From NCBI GenBank assembly GCA_025506515.1, contig CM046444.1:74919624-74983623 (forward strand): a DNA stretch of 64,000 bases, written 5' to 3'. Below, piece by piece: positions 1 through 9,434 of the stretch. Numbering within the stretch: the first letter of the stretch is position 1; each line of letters opens with the position of its first letter. The translations under genes and the position numbers were made by a program. The DNA comes from Flaveria trinervia (taxonomy: Eukaryota; Streptophyta; Magnoliopsida; Asterales; Asteraceae). Under the pieces are notes generated by a model that made no database searches, was not told the DNA's origin, and was given only the letters and a program-made list of their open reading frames with translations.

Positions 1-1143
1 TCACCATTCGCCAGTTTAAGTCCATATCTTCCACATCTTTAGGATCCATTTCAAATAAATCCTGCAAAACAAGATCTAATTGAGTTAAATGGCTACCTTG
101 ATATGCTTGAAAACTAGCCATAAATGCAGTAAATGCAGTTTTGGACTCTTCATCCTATAATAGGATGTTTATCTGATCTTTAACTTTGCTAGATTTAGCA
201 GAGTTAGATGAAGTAGTCTCTGTTTGAACATTTAATATTTGAGACTGAGATTTTGGAGGAGATTGAGAATGAGATTGTGTTATGTAAGCTGGAGCACTAG
301 TAAATGATGAATTAGTGAAAAGTCCTGCTTCGACAAATAAGTCTCCTTCTTCTTCTTTAACTTTCTCACTTTTTGCCATGAATGCATTTTCAACTGTGTT
401 TGCTGGAGAAACAACAAACTGATACTAAGACATTGAGGTTGCTCTATCATTGTTCCTTGAGCTTTCATCAATCCCTACTAACTCAATCTTGGCAATAAGT
501 AGATCTAGTTCCATAAGGAACTTCTCAGTATGCTTTAGTAAGGTTACTGTTTGTTTCCATAATGAGGGTAAAGCATTGAGTAGTCTAAGATTTAGATCTT
601 CAAGATCAGGCTTAATACCAGCAGTTGACATCTTAGTTGTAAGTTGAATAAATCTGTTCATCATTTGGTTTATGGTTTCTCTAGACAAATGTTGAAAGAG
701 TTCCAATTGCCTTTTCAACATTTGTTTCTTGAGATTTTAATCTCCTTGCCTCCTTCACAAATGGTCTTTAAGGCTTTATACATGGTATATCCAGTTTCAT
801 ATACATCTAGCCTTGCAAGAACTTGCAGAGGTAGTCCTTTACACATCAAGGAGTATGCTTTGACATCATTCTTTACTCTTCTCAAATCATCTCCTTGAAG
901 ACCATCTTTAGGATAGGGTTCCTGAGAGTCTTTAGTGTATACAAACTCTCTCTCAGGTCCACGAGTGATTATAGGGATGAATGGTCCTTTTTCTATGGAT
1001 TTCCAAAAATTAGTGTCAATAGAATTTAAGTGATGTTTCAACCTAAGAGACCAATTTTTGAAATCAGCTCTATTTTTAAGTTTTGGAACTCTATTTTCAG
1101 AATCTTCTGATTTCACCATTTTTATATTTTTGTTGTTTTTCAT
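1..1143 (-). pseudogene. gag: copia gag polyprotein, N-terminal part, broken (El-1)
   Basis: Gag forms the virus-like particle in the cytoplasm and binds element RNA. The start at 1143 opens a 142-residue stretch with the copia gag N-terminal pattern (FKNWSLRLKHHLNSID, then FWKSIEKGP). The frame changes near 720 into the UBN2-type gag core (residues like HLSRETINQMMNRF and LLNALPSLWKQ). A stop near 425 and another near 155 break the rest, and the last 150 bases continue as a DPKDVEDMDL-type segment that also occurs in the El-3 gag near 33250. Zinc knuckle and pol would lie left of the window. Two or more lesions make it non-functional as read. Confidence 0.8.
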
Positions 1144-1207
1144 AGATTTTTAAATTAAGAAAAGAAATGAAAAAGTTTTCAAAAAATTTTCTAAAAAAAA
1201 ATTCTAA

Positions 1208-1530
1208 GTGTCGAGGTTGATACCCTAAACAGTAGTCAAACACCCAAACAATTGATGCGCCTAGGTTGAGAGACGTGTAAGGGATTGCCTTAGAAAAAAT
1301 TTTCCAAACTACGCAAATTGATGCGTCTAAACAGTAGTAAAACGCCTGAATAGTTGTGATGCGCCTACACAGTTGTAATGCGCCTCAACAGTTGTCAAAC
1401 ATCTAAACAGTTCAAATACGCCTCAACAAAATTGATACGTCTGGACTTCTGCTCTTCAACAGTGGTCAAACGTCTATATAGTGTTAATGCGACTAAACAG
1501 TAGTCAAATGCCTTACACTTGGACAATTTT
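1208..1530 (-). repeat. degenerate short repeats in the El-1 leader
   Basis: On the plus strand the block repeats variants of 'cgcctaaacagtagtcaaa' about every 18-40 bases, for example near 1228, 1327, 1360, 1383 and 1493. It lies between PBS and gag, in the untranslated leader. Copies are diverged and unevenly spaced. No ORF of note crosses it. 1531-1948 is the rest of the leader and shows nothing else I can name. Confidence 0.6.
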
Positions 1531-1948
1531 TCAGCAAACTTCAACCCTAATGCGCCACATTCATCATGTTCATATGAATGTAACTAACTCAAATCTTCTG
1601 AAATTCTTCAAAAGTTGATGAAAGAGATTGAAACTTTCCAACTAGATGAGTTTTATGCCCATAATCATTCTTCTACCCTCAATTTCTATCAATTTCAACA
1701 AAAAGTCAATCAATTTTGCAATTTTCAGTTCGAAAAAGCAATGAACTATTCGAACACAAATTCAACAAATTATCTCAAATTTGATGAATTTAACTGCTAC
1801 TTGTGATTTTTAAACATGTTTCTCATGATGAAACACATCTGAAATCCACAAATTTTTATTTAATTGTCTATCAATCACAGATTCAGTGAGCTTTTTGAGT
1901 TTCAAAGTTTGATAAACTTCAAAATTACTCAAATAACAGCTACCAACA

Positions 1949-1960
1949 GCTCTGATACCT
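1949..1960 (-). other. primer binding site, initiator tRNA-Met (El-1)
   Basis: The minus strand reads GGTATCAGAGC preceded by A instead of the usual T, two bases after the LTR end. It matches the 3' end of plant initiator tRNA-Met, the usual primer of plant copia elements. Confidence 0.85.
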
Positions 1961-1962
1961 AT

Positions 1963-2257
1963 TGATAGGACCAATTGAGCTAATCTGTGATGATGTATGA
2001 ACACAATTCAAAGAAAACACAAACAAAGTAATCGAATTCAAGCAAGATATCAACAAAATTCACAGTTTCATTAATATCAATCAAAGACAATTACAAAGCA
2101 ATAAGCAGTGGTTCGTTCTCTCTCTCTACTAACTAACTGTCTAAGCTATTTGTAATGAAACACACGAACTAACTAATTACAAACTAGTCCCTATACTATT
2201 ACAAAAAAGTAAAAAGACATATAAAGACAACATGTCAATCGTTCTAGAGTCCTAACA
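1963..2257 (-). repeat. 5' LTR of El-1 (295 bp)
   Basis: On the minus strand it starts TGTTAGGAC and ends GTCCTATCA, so the termini form an imperfect inverted repeat as expected for an LTR. The inner edge is fixed by the PBS two bases away. The outer edge is fixed by the TG terminus and by the abrupt start of El-2 leader sequence at 2258. The partner LTR is outside the window. Confidence 0.85.
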
Positions 2258-2314
2258 CATGTCTCGTAGACAATTAGTAATTAAAATCTAGAATCCAATG
2301 TTACATTTAAATGA

Positions 2315-2629
2315 TGGTTAGGTGACCTTTATCCCATTATTTAAATTAACAAGGTAGTCAATGTTTGACAATTGCAACCTTTTTCAACTTCTAGCCTTAT
2401 GGGATCGGTTAAATATCTTATGTATAGTCGGCATGTAAAATCCCATCAACACCATGGTACTCCATGCTTCGGTGACCGTATGCACATGGTTTCCAATTCA
2501 ACTCGTCCTACTTACACACACGTGTGAGTTTACACATACAAGTGGTTAGGTGACCTTTATCCCACAAATACGTTAAGCCCACCTCAAACACACAAGTTCC
2601 CTAAAAGTGGTTAGGTGACCTTTAGGCCA
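2315..2629 (-). repeat. three copies of a 22-bp motif in the El-2 leader
   Basis: On the minus strand, TGGGATAAAGGTCACC followed by TAACCA occurs at 2315-2336 and 2543-2564, and with two changes at 2608-2629. The same three copies with nearly the same spacing (about 65 and 230 bp) occur in the El-5 leader. The rest of the leader, 2630-3638, shows no ORF or structure I can name. Confidence 0.85.
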
Positions 2630-3638
2630 CAAATAGTTCTCAAGTGATTCGAGTGTCGGGTAAAAGGATGGTGTTAAACTTGTTTCCAAAGGGATTTTAG
2701 TTTTCATTAATTCTAGTTATGAAAACTCTATGTACCCTTGTATTTGCATGCTTTCAAATACATGGCACCCTACGGTTCTCTTTTTAGTAAAACCCTTTTT
2801 ATTAAAATCGTTAATCCTTTCAATAACCTTTTATTAGTGACTTAATGATTAGGAACCATAAATTTTCAGCTTGTAAAGTTTGTTAATTAGTTTGTTTTGC
2901 ACATCCAAATATCAAACAACCATTATATAACAAACAACCAAACAAGCATAATCAAACAATCACAAGTGCATAACCATAGCCACTAAGTTGACAACACTTG
3001 TTTGCCATCACAAGTTTTTTCATTTGGTCTTTCCTAAGGGTTGAACACAACACAAAAGATGAGATCTCCAAAGACCCCCACTTGAAGTTGCATCCAAATG
3101 TTTCAAGTCCTTCTCTTTGTGTCTTCCCTTTGTGCTTCCAACTTGTGCATCTTCTTTTACAAATTTATATCCTCATAAAAATTTTCTAATAAAAGAACAC
3201 ACACTTAATCTTTCTATTACATCACCATTGAATGAATAAATAAATTACATACAAATACAAGCACAAAAGAATAAATATTACAACCCATAAAGAATGAAAT
3301 CAACCAAAACAAGTCATTCATCCAAACCAAATCAACACAAGGTCAAGGCTATGTTATGCACCAATATGAAACATCATATACAACATACAAGAACCAAAAT
3401 AAATCCCCATTTAGCCCTAAATGTTCGGCCAACATAAACACAAAATCTAGGGTTTTTGTCCAAACACAATAATCAACCATTTGACATCTTTCTTTCAAGG
3501 TTTAATCACAAGCATTTAAGATATAACCTTGAAAGATTGGGGATTCATAATATCATCACAAAACAGCCCCTTTAAGGTTGTTAAAGTCCTATAAAACCAA
3601 TTTTACAAGGACAATAGAAGCTAGTCATCCACATATCC

Positions 3639-3652
3639 GGCTCTAGATGCCA
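3639..3652 (-). other. probable primer binding site, atypical (El-2)
   Basis: The minus strand reads TGGCATCTAGAGCC just after the LTR. It resembles the initiator tRNA-Met site TGGTATCAGAGCC with one substitution and one inserted T. The same atypical sequence is present in El-5, so it is a family trait and not damage in one copy. Confidence 0.6.
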
Positions 3653-3654
3653 AC

Positions 3655-4559
3655 GTTGGGTTTGTTGGACCATTATCAAAGTGTTTAACCATTTAAACAT
3701 GAAAAGGAACGGGAATCAAACCTTAATATAATGTTTTGTAAACTGAAAATTAAGGCTTCTAACTTAAAATCAACAAACACAAGAACACATGATCATATAT
3801 ATGTGTATGAACTAGCTATCAAGAATATATATCAACCAAAATCAACACATACAAACTACCTTTGTAGAGCTGTGGAAAACGAGATTTAGATGAAGAGAAT
3901 GAGGTTCTTGAATGACCAAAACACCAAAGATAGGTCTCCTCAAGCTTTCATACCCACAAGCATCAAGCAAAAGGCCTTCTTGTTAGGATTTTTACACCAA
4001 ACGAACCAAGAAGTTGCTGGAAAACCTTTTTCCAGCCGTGAATCTCTCTAGAGTTGAGAGAGTTTTTTTCTTCTTGAGGTCCTTTGCATGTAAGAGAGAG
4101 AGGAAGATGGAGTGTGCAACTAGTTTAACAAGTGTTGTGTTCCAAGACAACAAAAGACCTCCCTCATAAAGTGGGCGGCCGAAAATCAAGTTAAAATAGG
4201 GTTTCCCCCCAATTTTATCTACAAATTTATTTGCAACTAGTTTCTAAGTAAGTTATCTAATTAACCTTTTAATTATATAACTTACACACACTTTTATTAT
4301 TTTATGTTATTTAACCAACTTAAATAACATTACAAACAATACCCATGAACAAATATCCCTATAAGTTGTTCAATCTCTTATGCATCTTATTTAGATTACC
4401 CATTTTCTAAATTAATGTATTTATTTAATTTCATGCTCATATCATCAATTAAATATTAATTGGTGTTTGCAAAGCTTGTTATTGGTTATGACCTGACTTG
4501 GATCATAACGTACTAACCACATCAATGTTCTATGTTTCTTGGGCATAAAGAATCCAACA
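3655..4559 (-). repeat. LTR of the El-5 family in El-2 (about 905 bp)
   Basis: It starts on the minus strand at 4559 with TGTTGGATTC, directly after a GTGGGAGAT polypurine tract, and ends near 3655 just before the PBS. It aligns along its length to the El-5 LTRs but is clearly more diverged, so it is older. The inner end is approximate because the terminal CA is degraded. Confidence 0.8.
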
Positions 4560-4865
4560 ATCTCCCACATGCACAAGATTCATAGAAGATTGAGGCAAGT
4601 AGTAAATACCACCTAACAACGGTTTACTACCCTTAATACACATGACTAAAAGCCATTCAATAACATCATCCCCTTCATGTATCCCACTTGAAATGATTTA
4701 GATGAATCGATCATTTATCCTTCAAGTATCAGGCCTTAGACACCTTTCTCTCAATGAATAAGAGGAACACCAATAAGGCTCATTCAGTAGTGGCAGTTGA
4801 ATCTACATGAGTCCCTTCCACATCAGTGGGACTCACCTCAGTTTGACTTTAAACGGACAAGGATG
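4560..4865 (-). other. 3' untranslated region and PPT of an El-5 family element
   Basis: The reverse complement matches the last 300 bases of El-5 before its 3' LTR, including the purine tract next to the LTR and the AGGCCTTAGACA-type stretch near 4735. It shows that another element body once lay upstream on the minus strand. It does not code. Confidence 0.75.
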
Positions 4866-5463
4866 AATGCTTGTCATTTCTGTTGCATTTTTGTGATAGA
4901 AAATGGTGAGTTTGTTATTCAACAATCACAGTTTCTATGTTTGAACCATTAATGAGATATTATTTTATTGATTTGTTACACATGTTTCATTTTTCATCAT
5001 GCTCTCTTCTTACAACAACCATGAATATCAAGGTTTTCATCATGCTCTGTTCTTACAACAAACTTGAATATCAAGTTTTTCATGATGATAAGAAATTCTG
5101 TTGGTTTGCATGCTCATTGAAGTCGAAAATGTGTATTACGTTACATCAATAATACATGTTTTTGTGTTCTTCATTATTCATTGATTGAATTAGGTTTAAT
5201 ATTATAAAACTTAGGTCTTGATTAAATTTTTTATGGAAATTTCACCTTGTTTCTCATACAAATGTGGTTTCCAAATCGATAACAAGAGTCAATTGAGTAG
5301 AATCACACGAAAATCTTTGATTGTTTATGATGAAGATGATCGAAGATGGTGTACTATGCTTTTGCGCTCGTCTCACTATAAAGTCTCTCAAATTGAAAAG
5401 TATTAAATGACCGGTTTAAATTCCTTTAAATAGTCAAATAATGCATTTTGAAAGATTTTACAA
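4866..5463. other. unassigned AT-rich sequence
   Basis: No convincing gene. Small open frames lack codon bias and motifs. A partial direct repeat ('catcatgctct' plus 'cttacaaca', near 4997 and 5039) is seen. It lies between El-2 and the hairpin block that may be the El-3 3' LTR, so the outer El-3 boundary probably falls here, but I cannot place it. Confidence 0.5.
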
Positions 5464-6010
5464 GTTTAAGAGCAAATGCGGTCACCACTGTAGCAAATGC
5501 GGAAGGGTTAATTTTTTGACTTTTGGTTATCTGCATTTGTTAACTGTAGGAAATACAGAAGACAAACTCTGGACTTTGACTGTTCGTATTTGGTCACTAT
5601 TGTGAATGTGGAAGTTGTTACTTTTGATTTATTCTATCCACATTTGTGTACTGTTGCAAATGCAGAAGTTAAAATTTGAGAACATTGACTATCCGCATTT
5701 GTGTTGTAGTAAATGCGAAAGAATAACTTGTGACTTTGTTCATGAGCATTGAAACTGTAGCAAATGCGGTTGTGTTGTTACTGGTTTCATCCTATCCATA
5801 TTTGTACACTGTAGCAAATGCGATAAAACAAATTCAATCGGCATTTGTGCGACTACACCAAATGAGATTGACAACACTTAGTCCGCATTGCACTGTAGAA
5901 AATGCGAGAGAGAGATGTTAATCCGCATTTGACTACTGTAGCAAATGCGGTAGAGTAAAATCCACATTTACTTCACACTAATGCGGTAAGGTAAAATCAT
6001 TGTCCGTATT
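5464..6010. repeat. block of CCGCATTTG / CAAATGCGG inverted repeats, possibly El-3 3' LTR
   Basis: About ten short segments alternate CCGCATTTG with GCAAATGCGG, often with ACTGTA between, so many adjacent pairs could fold into hairpins. It recalls the CCGCATT/AATGCGG hairpins of the El-3 5' LTR at 34905-35190, but the intervening bases differ and I could not align the flanks. It sits where the El-3 3' LTR is expected, downstream of the RNase H and PPT on the minus strand. Membership in El-3 is inferred. Confidence 0.6.
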
Positions 6011-7394
6011 AGTTGCACTTGAAAATATACTGTTACCCATATTTGTTACATGCATGGGTTACCTTCACCTACATTAACCAATGCACTTACGTGTATTGGC
6101 TTTTGAACTTAATCAAAAGTTAATGTGATTGAATTGATTATTTATCTTATGAATATTATTCCTTGATTGATTTTTCTTATGAAGTTGACTATTGAAGTTG
6201 TCAATTCTTGCTTGGATTGACTTGTATGTCAAAACTGATACAAGTTTCCTAATTTTGACAAATCTTGGACTTATCATGCTTCTAAAAATCTGCATAAGCT
6301 GAGATACAATGGTATGACTTTTTGCAACAACACCAACCAAAATCCTTTTTGTTTTGTTTTCAAAGTTAAGTTAATAAACAAAAATTTGGACTTACTCAAA
6401 AATTTTAAATTACTCCCCCTAAAGTTTATATCCACATTTGGATAGAAATTTAATTAAAACCTTTTGAATATTATTTTGATTATTAATAATGATGAGAATT
6501 ATCTCTTTGTTGGGATCATATCAGTCTTACATTACACTTATGCATCCCTTATGATGAAATGGACATGATCATGAACTTGAAGATTGAAGGTATGTTTGTC
6601 CTCTTAAACTCATACCTGGTTGATATTTTGATGCAAATGACTTTTATCATGTTTTGGTTGATTTAATTAGCCAATGTGTACCTCACACAAATAAGCACGG
6701 ACTGATCAACCCTCCTTATACAATGCATGGTAGAACTTTTTCACAGCTTTTCTTACCGGGTCACTTAAGTTATAAAATCTCATTTTCACTAATCCTCATT
6801 GGGATTGCTTTACTTTGATCCTTTTTCATGATGATCCACATTGGGATTCTTTTCACTTCACTTTGGAAGGTGATCCATGATAGGATTCTTTTGTTCATTC
6901 CCTTGGAATGTATTACTTTTGTTGATTCATCCAATTTTGGATGTGTTCCACATTGGGAATCTTTTGGATCATAACATCTGCACTATGTTCAAGTTTTATA
7001 GGTCTTTGCTCAACAGACAAAGATGGAATATGATATGGTGAAAGAGATTCATAAAGTATCATTACCTGGTGTTTAGGCTACTACACACATGCATTCAGAT
7101 AAGCCAATACATACCTGTACTTTGTGATTAGTGTTTCATAATTGAATAAGTCTTTAATTCATCACTACATGTATCTTTTCTTCCAAGTTGAGCCTACCAA
7201 CATATCTGGTAAGTCATTTCAGTCTTTCACATTTTGAAATTAAGCATAATGAATGATATAACAAATGTAATTTTATCATTTCCCATTGAATTCATTTCTT
7301 CATCAAACATGATTTGTTTTTGTGTTTTTCTGATGTTTTTAATTGTTTTTGATGTTTTTCATGGTTTTCACTCAAGGTTAATCATGCCAATTGA
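6011..7394 (-). other. El-3 3' untranslated region with polypurine tract
   Basis: It lies after the El-3 RNase H on the minus strand. At 6411-6426 the minus strand reads AACTTTAGGGGGAGTA, a G-rich PPT like those of Sirevirus-type elements that primes plus-strand DNA. Positions 6780-6970 hold loose repeats around 'ccacattgggattctttt'. LTR starts with TG are possible near 6282 or 6394 and I could not decide. No gene is seen. Confidence 0.6.
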
Positions 7395-8042
7395 CTAAAC
7401 CAAGAATTTAAACCTACTAGGTTCAAATGCCTTGGTAAACAAATCAGCTAATTGATTTTCAGTTGGTACTTGGATCAATTTGATTAAACCTTTTTTAGTA
7501 AAGTCTCTCAAAAAGTGATATCTAATCTCAATATGTTTTGTTTTTGAGTGTTGAGCTGGATTATTAGTTATAAAGACAGTTGTTGTGTTGTCAGTAGAGA
7601 TTGGTGTGTGCAAGAAGTTAAAACCATAATCAAGCATCTGGTTTTGAATCCAGAGTACTTGAGAGCAACATGCTGATGCAACAATATACTCAGCTTCTAC
7701 TGTGGACACAGATACATTTGTCTGCTTCTTGCATTGCCACGATACTAGTCTGGGATAAAGAAATTGACAACCGCTAGACGTGGATTTTCTGTTGAAGTTG
7801 CATCCTCCATAATCACTGTCTGTGTAGGCATAGAGATTAAATTCTTCTTCCTTTGGATACCATAACCCAAGAGCTGGTTTGCCCTTCAGATATCTCAATA
7901 TCCACTTGACTATGTTTACATGTGATTCTTTTGGATTAGCTTGATATCTGGCACACACACAAACACCAAACATAATGTCAGGCCTATTGGCTGTTAGATA
8001 CATAAGTGAACCGATCATTGATCGATAGTGAGTCTGATCCAC
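7395..8042 (-). pseudogene. pol: El-3 RT tail and RNase H domain
   Basis: 215 open residues. The first part is the end of the copia RT (RSMIGSLMYLTANRPDIMF). The RNase H part shows YTDSDYGGC, STVEAEYIVASACC and the KHIEIRYHFLRD and ADLFTKAFEPS signatures near the C-terminus. RNase H removes the RNA template during cDNA synthesis. The start at 8042 is not a real start: the frame continues through KSV into the El-4 target site, and the upstream RT is at 20749-21580. It is a fragment separated from its promoter by 12.7 kb. Confidence 0.9.
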
Positions 8043-8256
8043 TGACTTGCTGACAGGATCAGTGATCTCAAGTTTGATGGATTAGAGTGTAATGCAGCGG
8101 AATAAGAACAGACAAATTATAGCAAGAATTTGATATTCGTATGCATTAAGAACAAATACGGTTGTAACGAGAGAATATATTTCTATGAAAAGGAATGTTT
8201 CAATAATATCAAATGTTTCTGCTCAATCATTCACCGATTACAATTAGGTTGACACT

Positions 8257-8266
8257 CCTTATATAG
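8257..8266 (-). promoter_or_regulatory. TATA box in El-4 3' LTR
   Basis: The minus strand reads CTATATAAGG. The same sequence occurs at the matching place in every LTR of this family here (20214-20223, 50788-50797, 62351-62360, 62661-62670, 63493-63502), with the repeat-rich U3 region upstream. Function is inferred from position and conservation. Confidence 0.75.
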
Positions 8267-8559
8267 AGTGCAATCACTGCTGATATCACGGGATAGTGAC
8301 ATCTGGCAGATTTATTACAAAAATAACTAAAACTTAACAAACTACTGAAATGTTCACAACTACTGAGAACATATCAGAGTGCTAAGTATAAAACATAAAA
8401 CTACTGATACGAAACTACTGAAACTACAACGACTGAAGAACAAGCTATTCAGTCGTTTTACAAAACTACTCAAAGAAAAACATAAAACTACTGAAAGAGA
8501 ACCGTCACAACTACTGAAGAAGACCTCTTCAGCTGTTGTGACAACGTCTGATACATGGT

Positions 8560-9129
8560 CTTCAGCACTTGTGTCTTCAGACTTTGTCTTCAGCACTTGT
8601 GTCTTCAGACTTTGTCTTCAGCACTTGTGTCTTCAGACTTTGTCTTAAGCACTTGTGCCTTCAGACTTTGTCTTCAGCACTTGTGTCTTCAGACTTTGTC
8701 TTAAGAACTTGTGCCTTCAGACTTTGTCTTCAGCACTTGTGTCTTCAGACTTGTCTTCAGCACTTGTGTCTTCAGACTTTGTCTTCAGCACTTGTGTCTT
8801 CAGATTTTGTCTTCAGCACTTGTGTCTTCAGACTTTGTCTTGAGCACTTGTCTTCAGACTTTGTCTTCAGCACTTGTGTCTTCAGACTTTGTCTTCAGCA
8901 CTTGTGTCTTCAGACTTTGTCTTCAGCACTTGTGTCTTCAGATTTTGTCTTCAGCACTTGTGTCTTCAGACTTTGTCTTGAGCACTTGTCTTCAGACTTT
9001 GTCTTCAGCACTTGTGTCTTCAGACTTTGTCTTCAGCACTTGTGTCTTCAGACTTTGTCTTCAGCACTTGTGTCTTCAGACTTTGTCTTCAGCACTTGTG
9101 TCTTCAGACTTTGTCTTCAGCACTTGTCT
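8560..9129. repeat. 28-bp tandem repeat in El-4 3' LTR, about 20 units
   Basis: The unit is 'cttcagcacttgtgtcttc' plus 'agactttgt', itself two diverged 14-mers. Some units lack a few bases. It gives long open frames on the plus strand (8569-9177) that are only the repeat read as codons (SSALVSSDFVFSTC over and over) and are not genes. The matching block in the El-4 5' LTR is 180 bp. Confidence 0.93.
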
Positions 9130-9217
9130 TCAGCTGTTATGGACTTCAGCAGTTGTTGTGACGTCTGTGGGACTTAACGTTTTTCTGATCCGGCTCATTG
9201 GTTCTTTTGGTCCAACA

Positions 9218-9230
9218 AACTCCCCCTGAA
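9218..9230 (-). other. polypurine tract of El-4
   Basis: The minus strand reads TCAGGGGGAGTT directly before the 3' LTR TGTTGG. It is the plus-strand primer site. 9231-9434 between ORF3 stop and PPT holds nothing else I recognise. Confidence 0.8.
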
Positions 9231-9434
9231 CCAATGCAGCCAAAACCTTAACTTTATTAAGGTCCCACTTATTATTGGCGATAAGATTGGTCTTTTTCCT
9301 TCTTGATCATCTAAGAAGATGACCCAATTAAGCACTGGCCTAGGAATAGATTTCTGAAATTTGGTTGGCATAGTATGGATAAGAGCCCTGACTTTAGGGA
9401 ACTGGACACAGGGCTGTGGTCCTATCTATGAAAT

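Larger units (their letters stand above)
1..2257 (-). mobile_element. El-1: 5' part of a Ty1/copia LTR retrotransposon (runs off the left edge)
   Basis: Read on the minus strand this is a 5' LTR (2257 to 1963), a 2-base gap, a PBS for initiator tRNA-Met, a leader with degenerate short repeats, and a broken copia gag that runs off the window. Its LTR abuts leader sequence of El-2 at 2258, so El-1 appears inserted into El-2. A target duplication cannot be checked because the other end is outside the window. The gag resembles that of El-3 but the LTR is much shorter (295 bp), so they are related but different families. Confidence 0.85.
2258..4865 (-). mobile_element. El-2: remnant of the El-5 family, order 3'UTR - LTR - leader
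   Basis: The reverse complement matches El-5 over its 3' UTR/PPT (4865-4560), LTR (4559-about 3655) and leader (3654-2258). Only one LTR separates 3' UTR from leader. A normal element would have gag and pol between leader and 3' UTR, so this is the middle of a head-to-tail tandem pair sharing one LTR. El-1 is inserted in the leader at 2257/2258. The sequence fades from recognisable El-5 homology near 4865. No coding sequence survives. Confidence 0.8.
8051..9217 (-). repeat. 3' LTR of El-4 (1167 bp)
   Basis: Plus-strand edges are TGACAGGATC at 8051 and TTGGTCCAACA at 9217. The adjacent minus-strand purine tract ends at 9218. It aligns to 20001-20743 end to end apart from an expanded tandem repeat at 8560-9129. 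A TATA box and the AACTACTG motif cluster (8333-8515) precede the inner terminus as in the other LTRs of the family. Confidence 0.93.

Noticed and set aside
5464..6420. Annotating this as a firm El-3 3' LTR
   Set aside because: Position fits, but I could not align it with 34607-35247 beyond the CCGCATT core, and two different TG starts are possible.
8560..9129. CRISPR-like array
   Set aside because: Repeats are directly adjacent with no unique spacers, and the context is a plant retrotransposon LTR.
8569..9229. Open frames of 202 and 172 residues on the plus strand in the El-4 LTR
   Set aside because: They are a 28-bp tandem repeat read in different frames. The length is a multiple of 28 only in parts, and the same peptide repeats in all frames.
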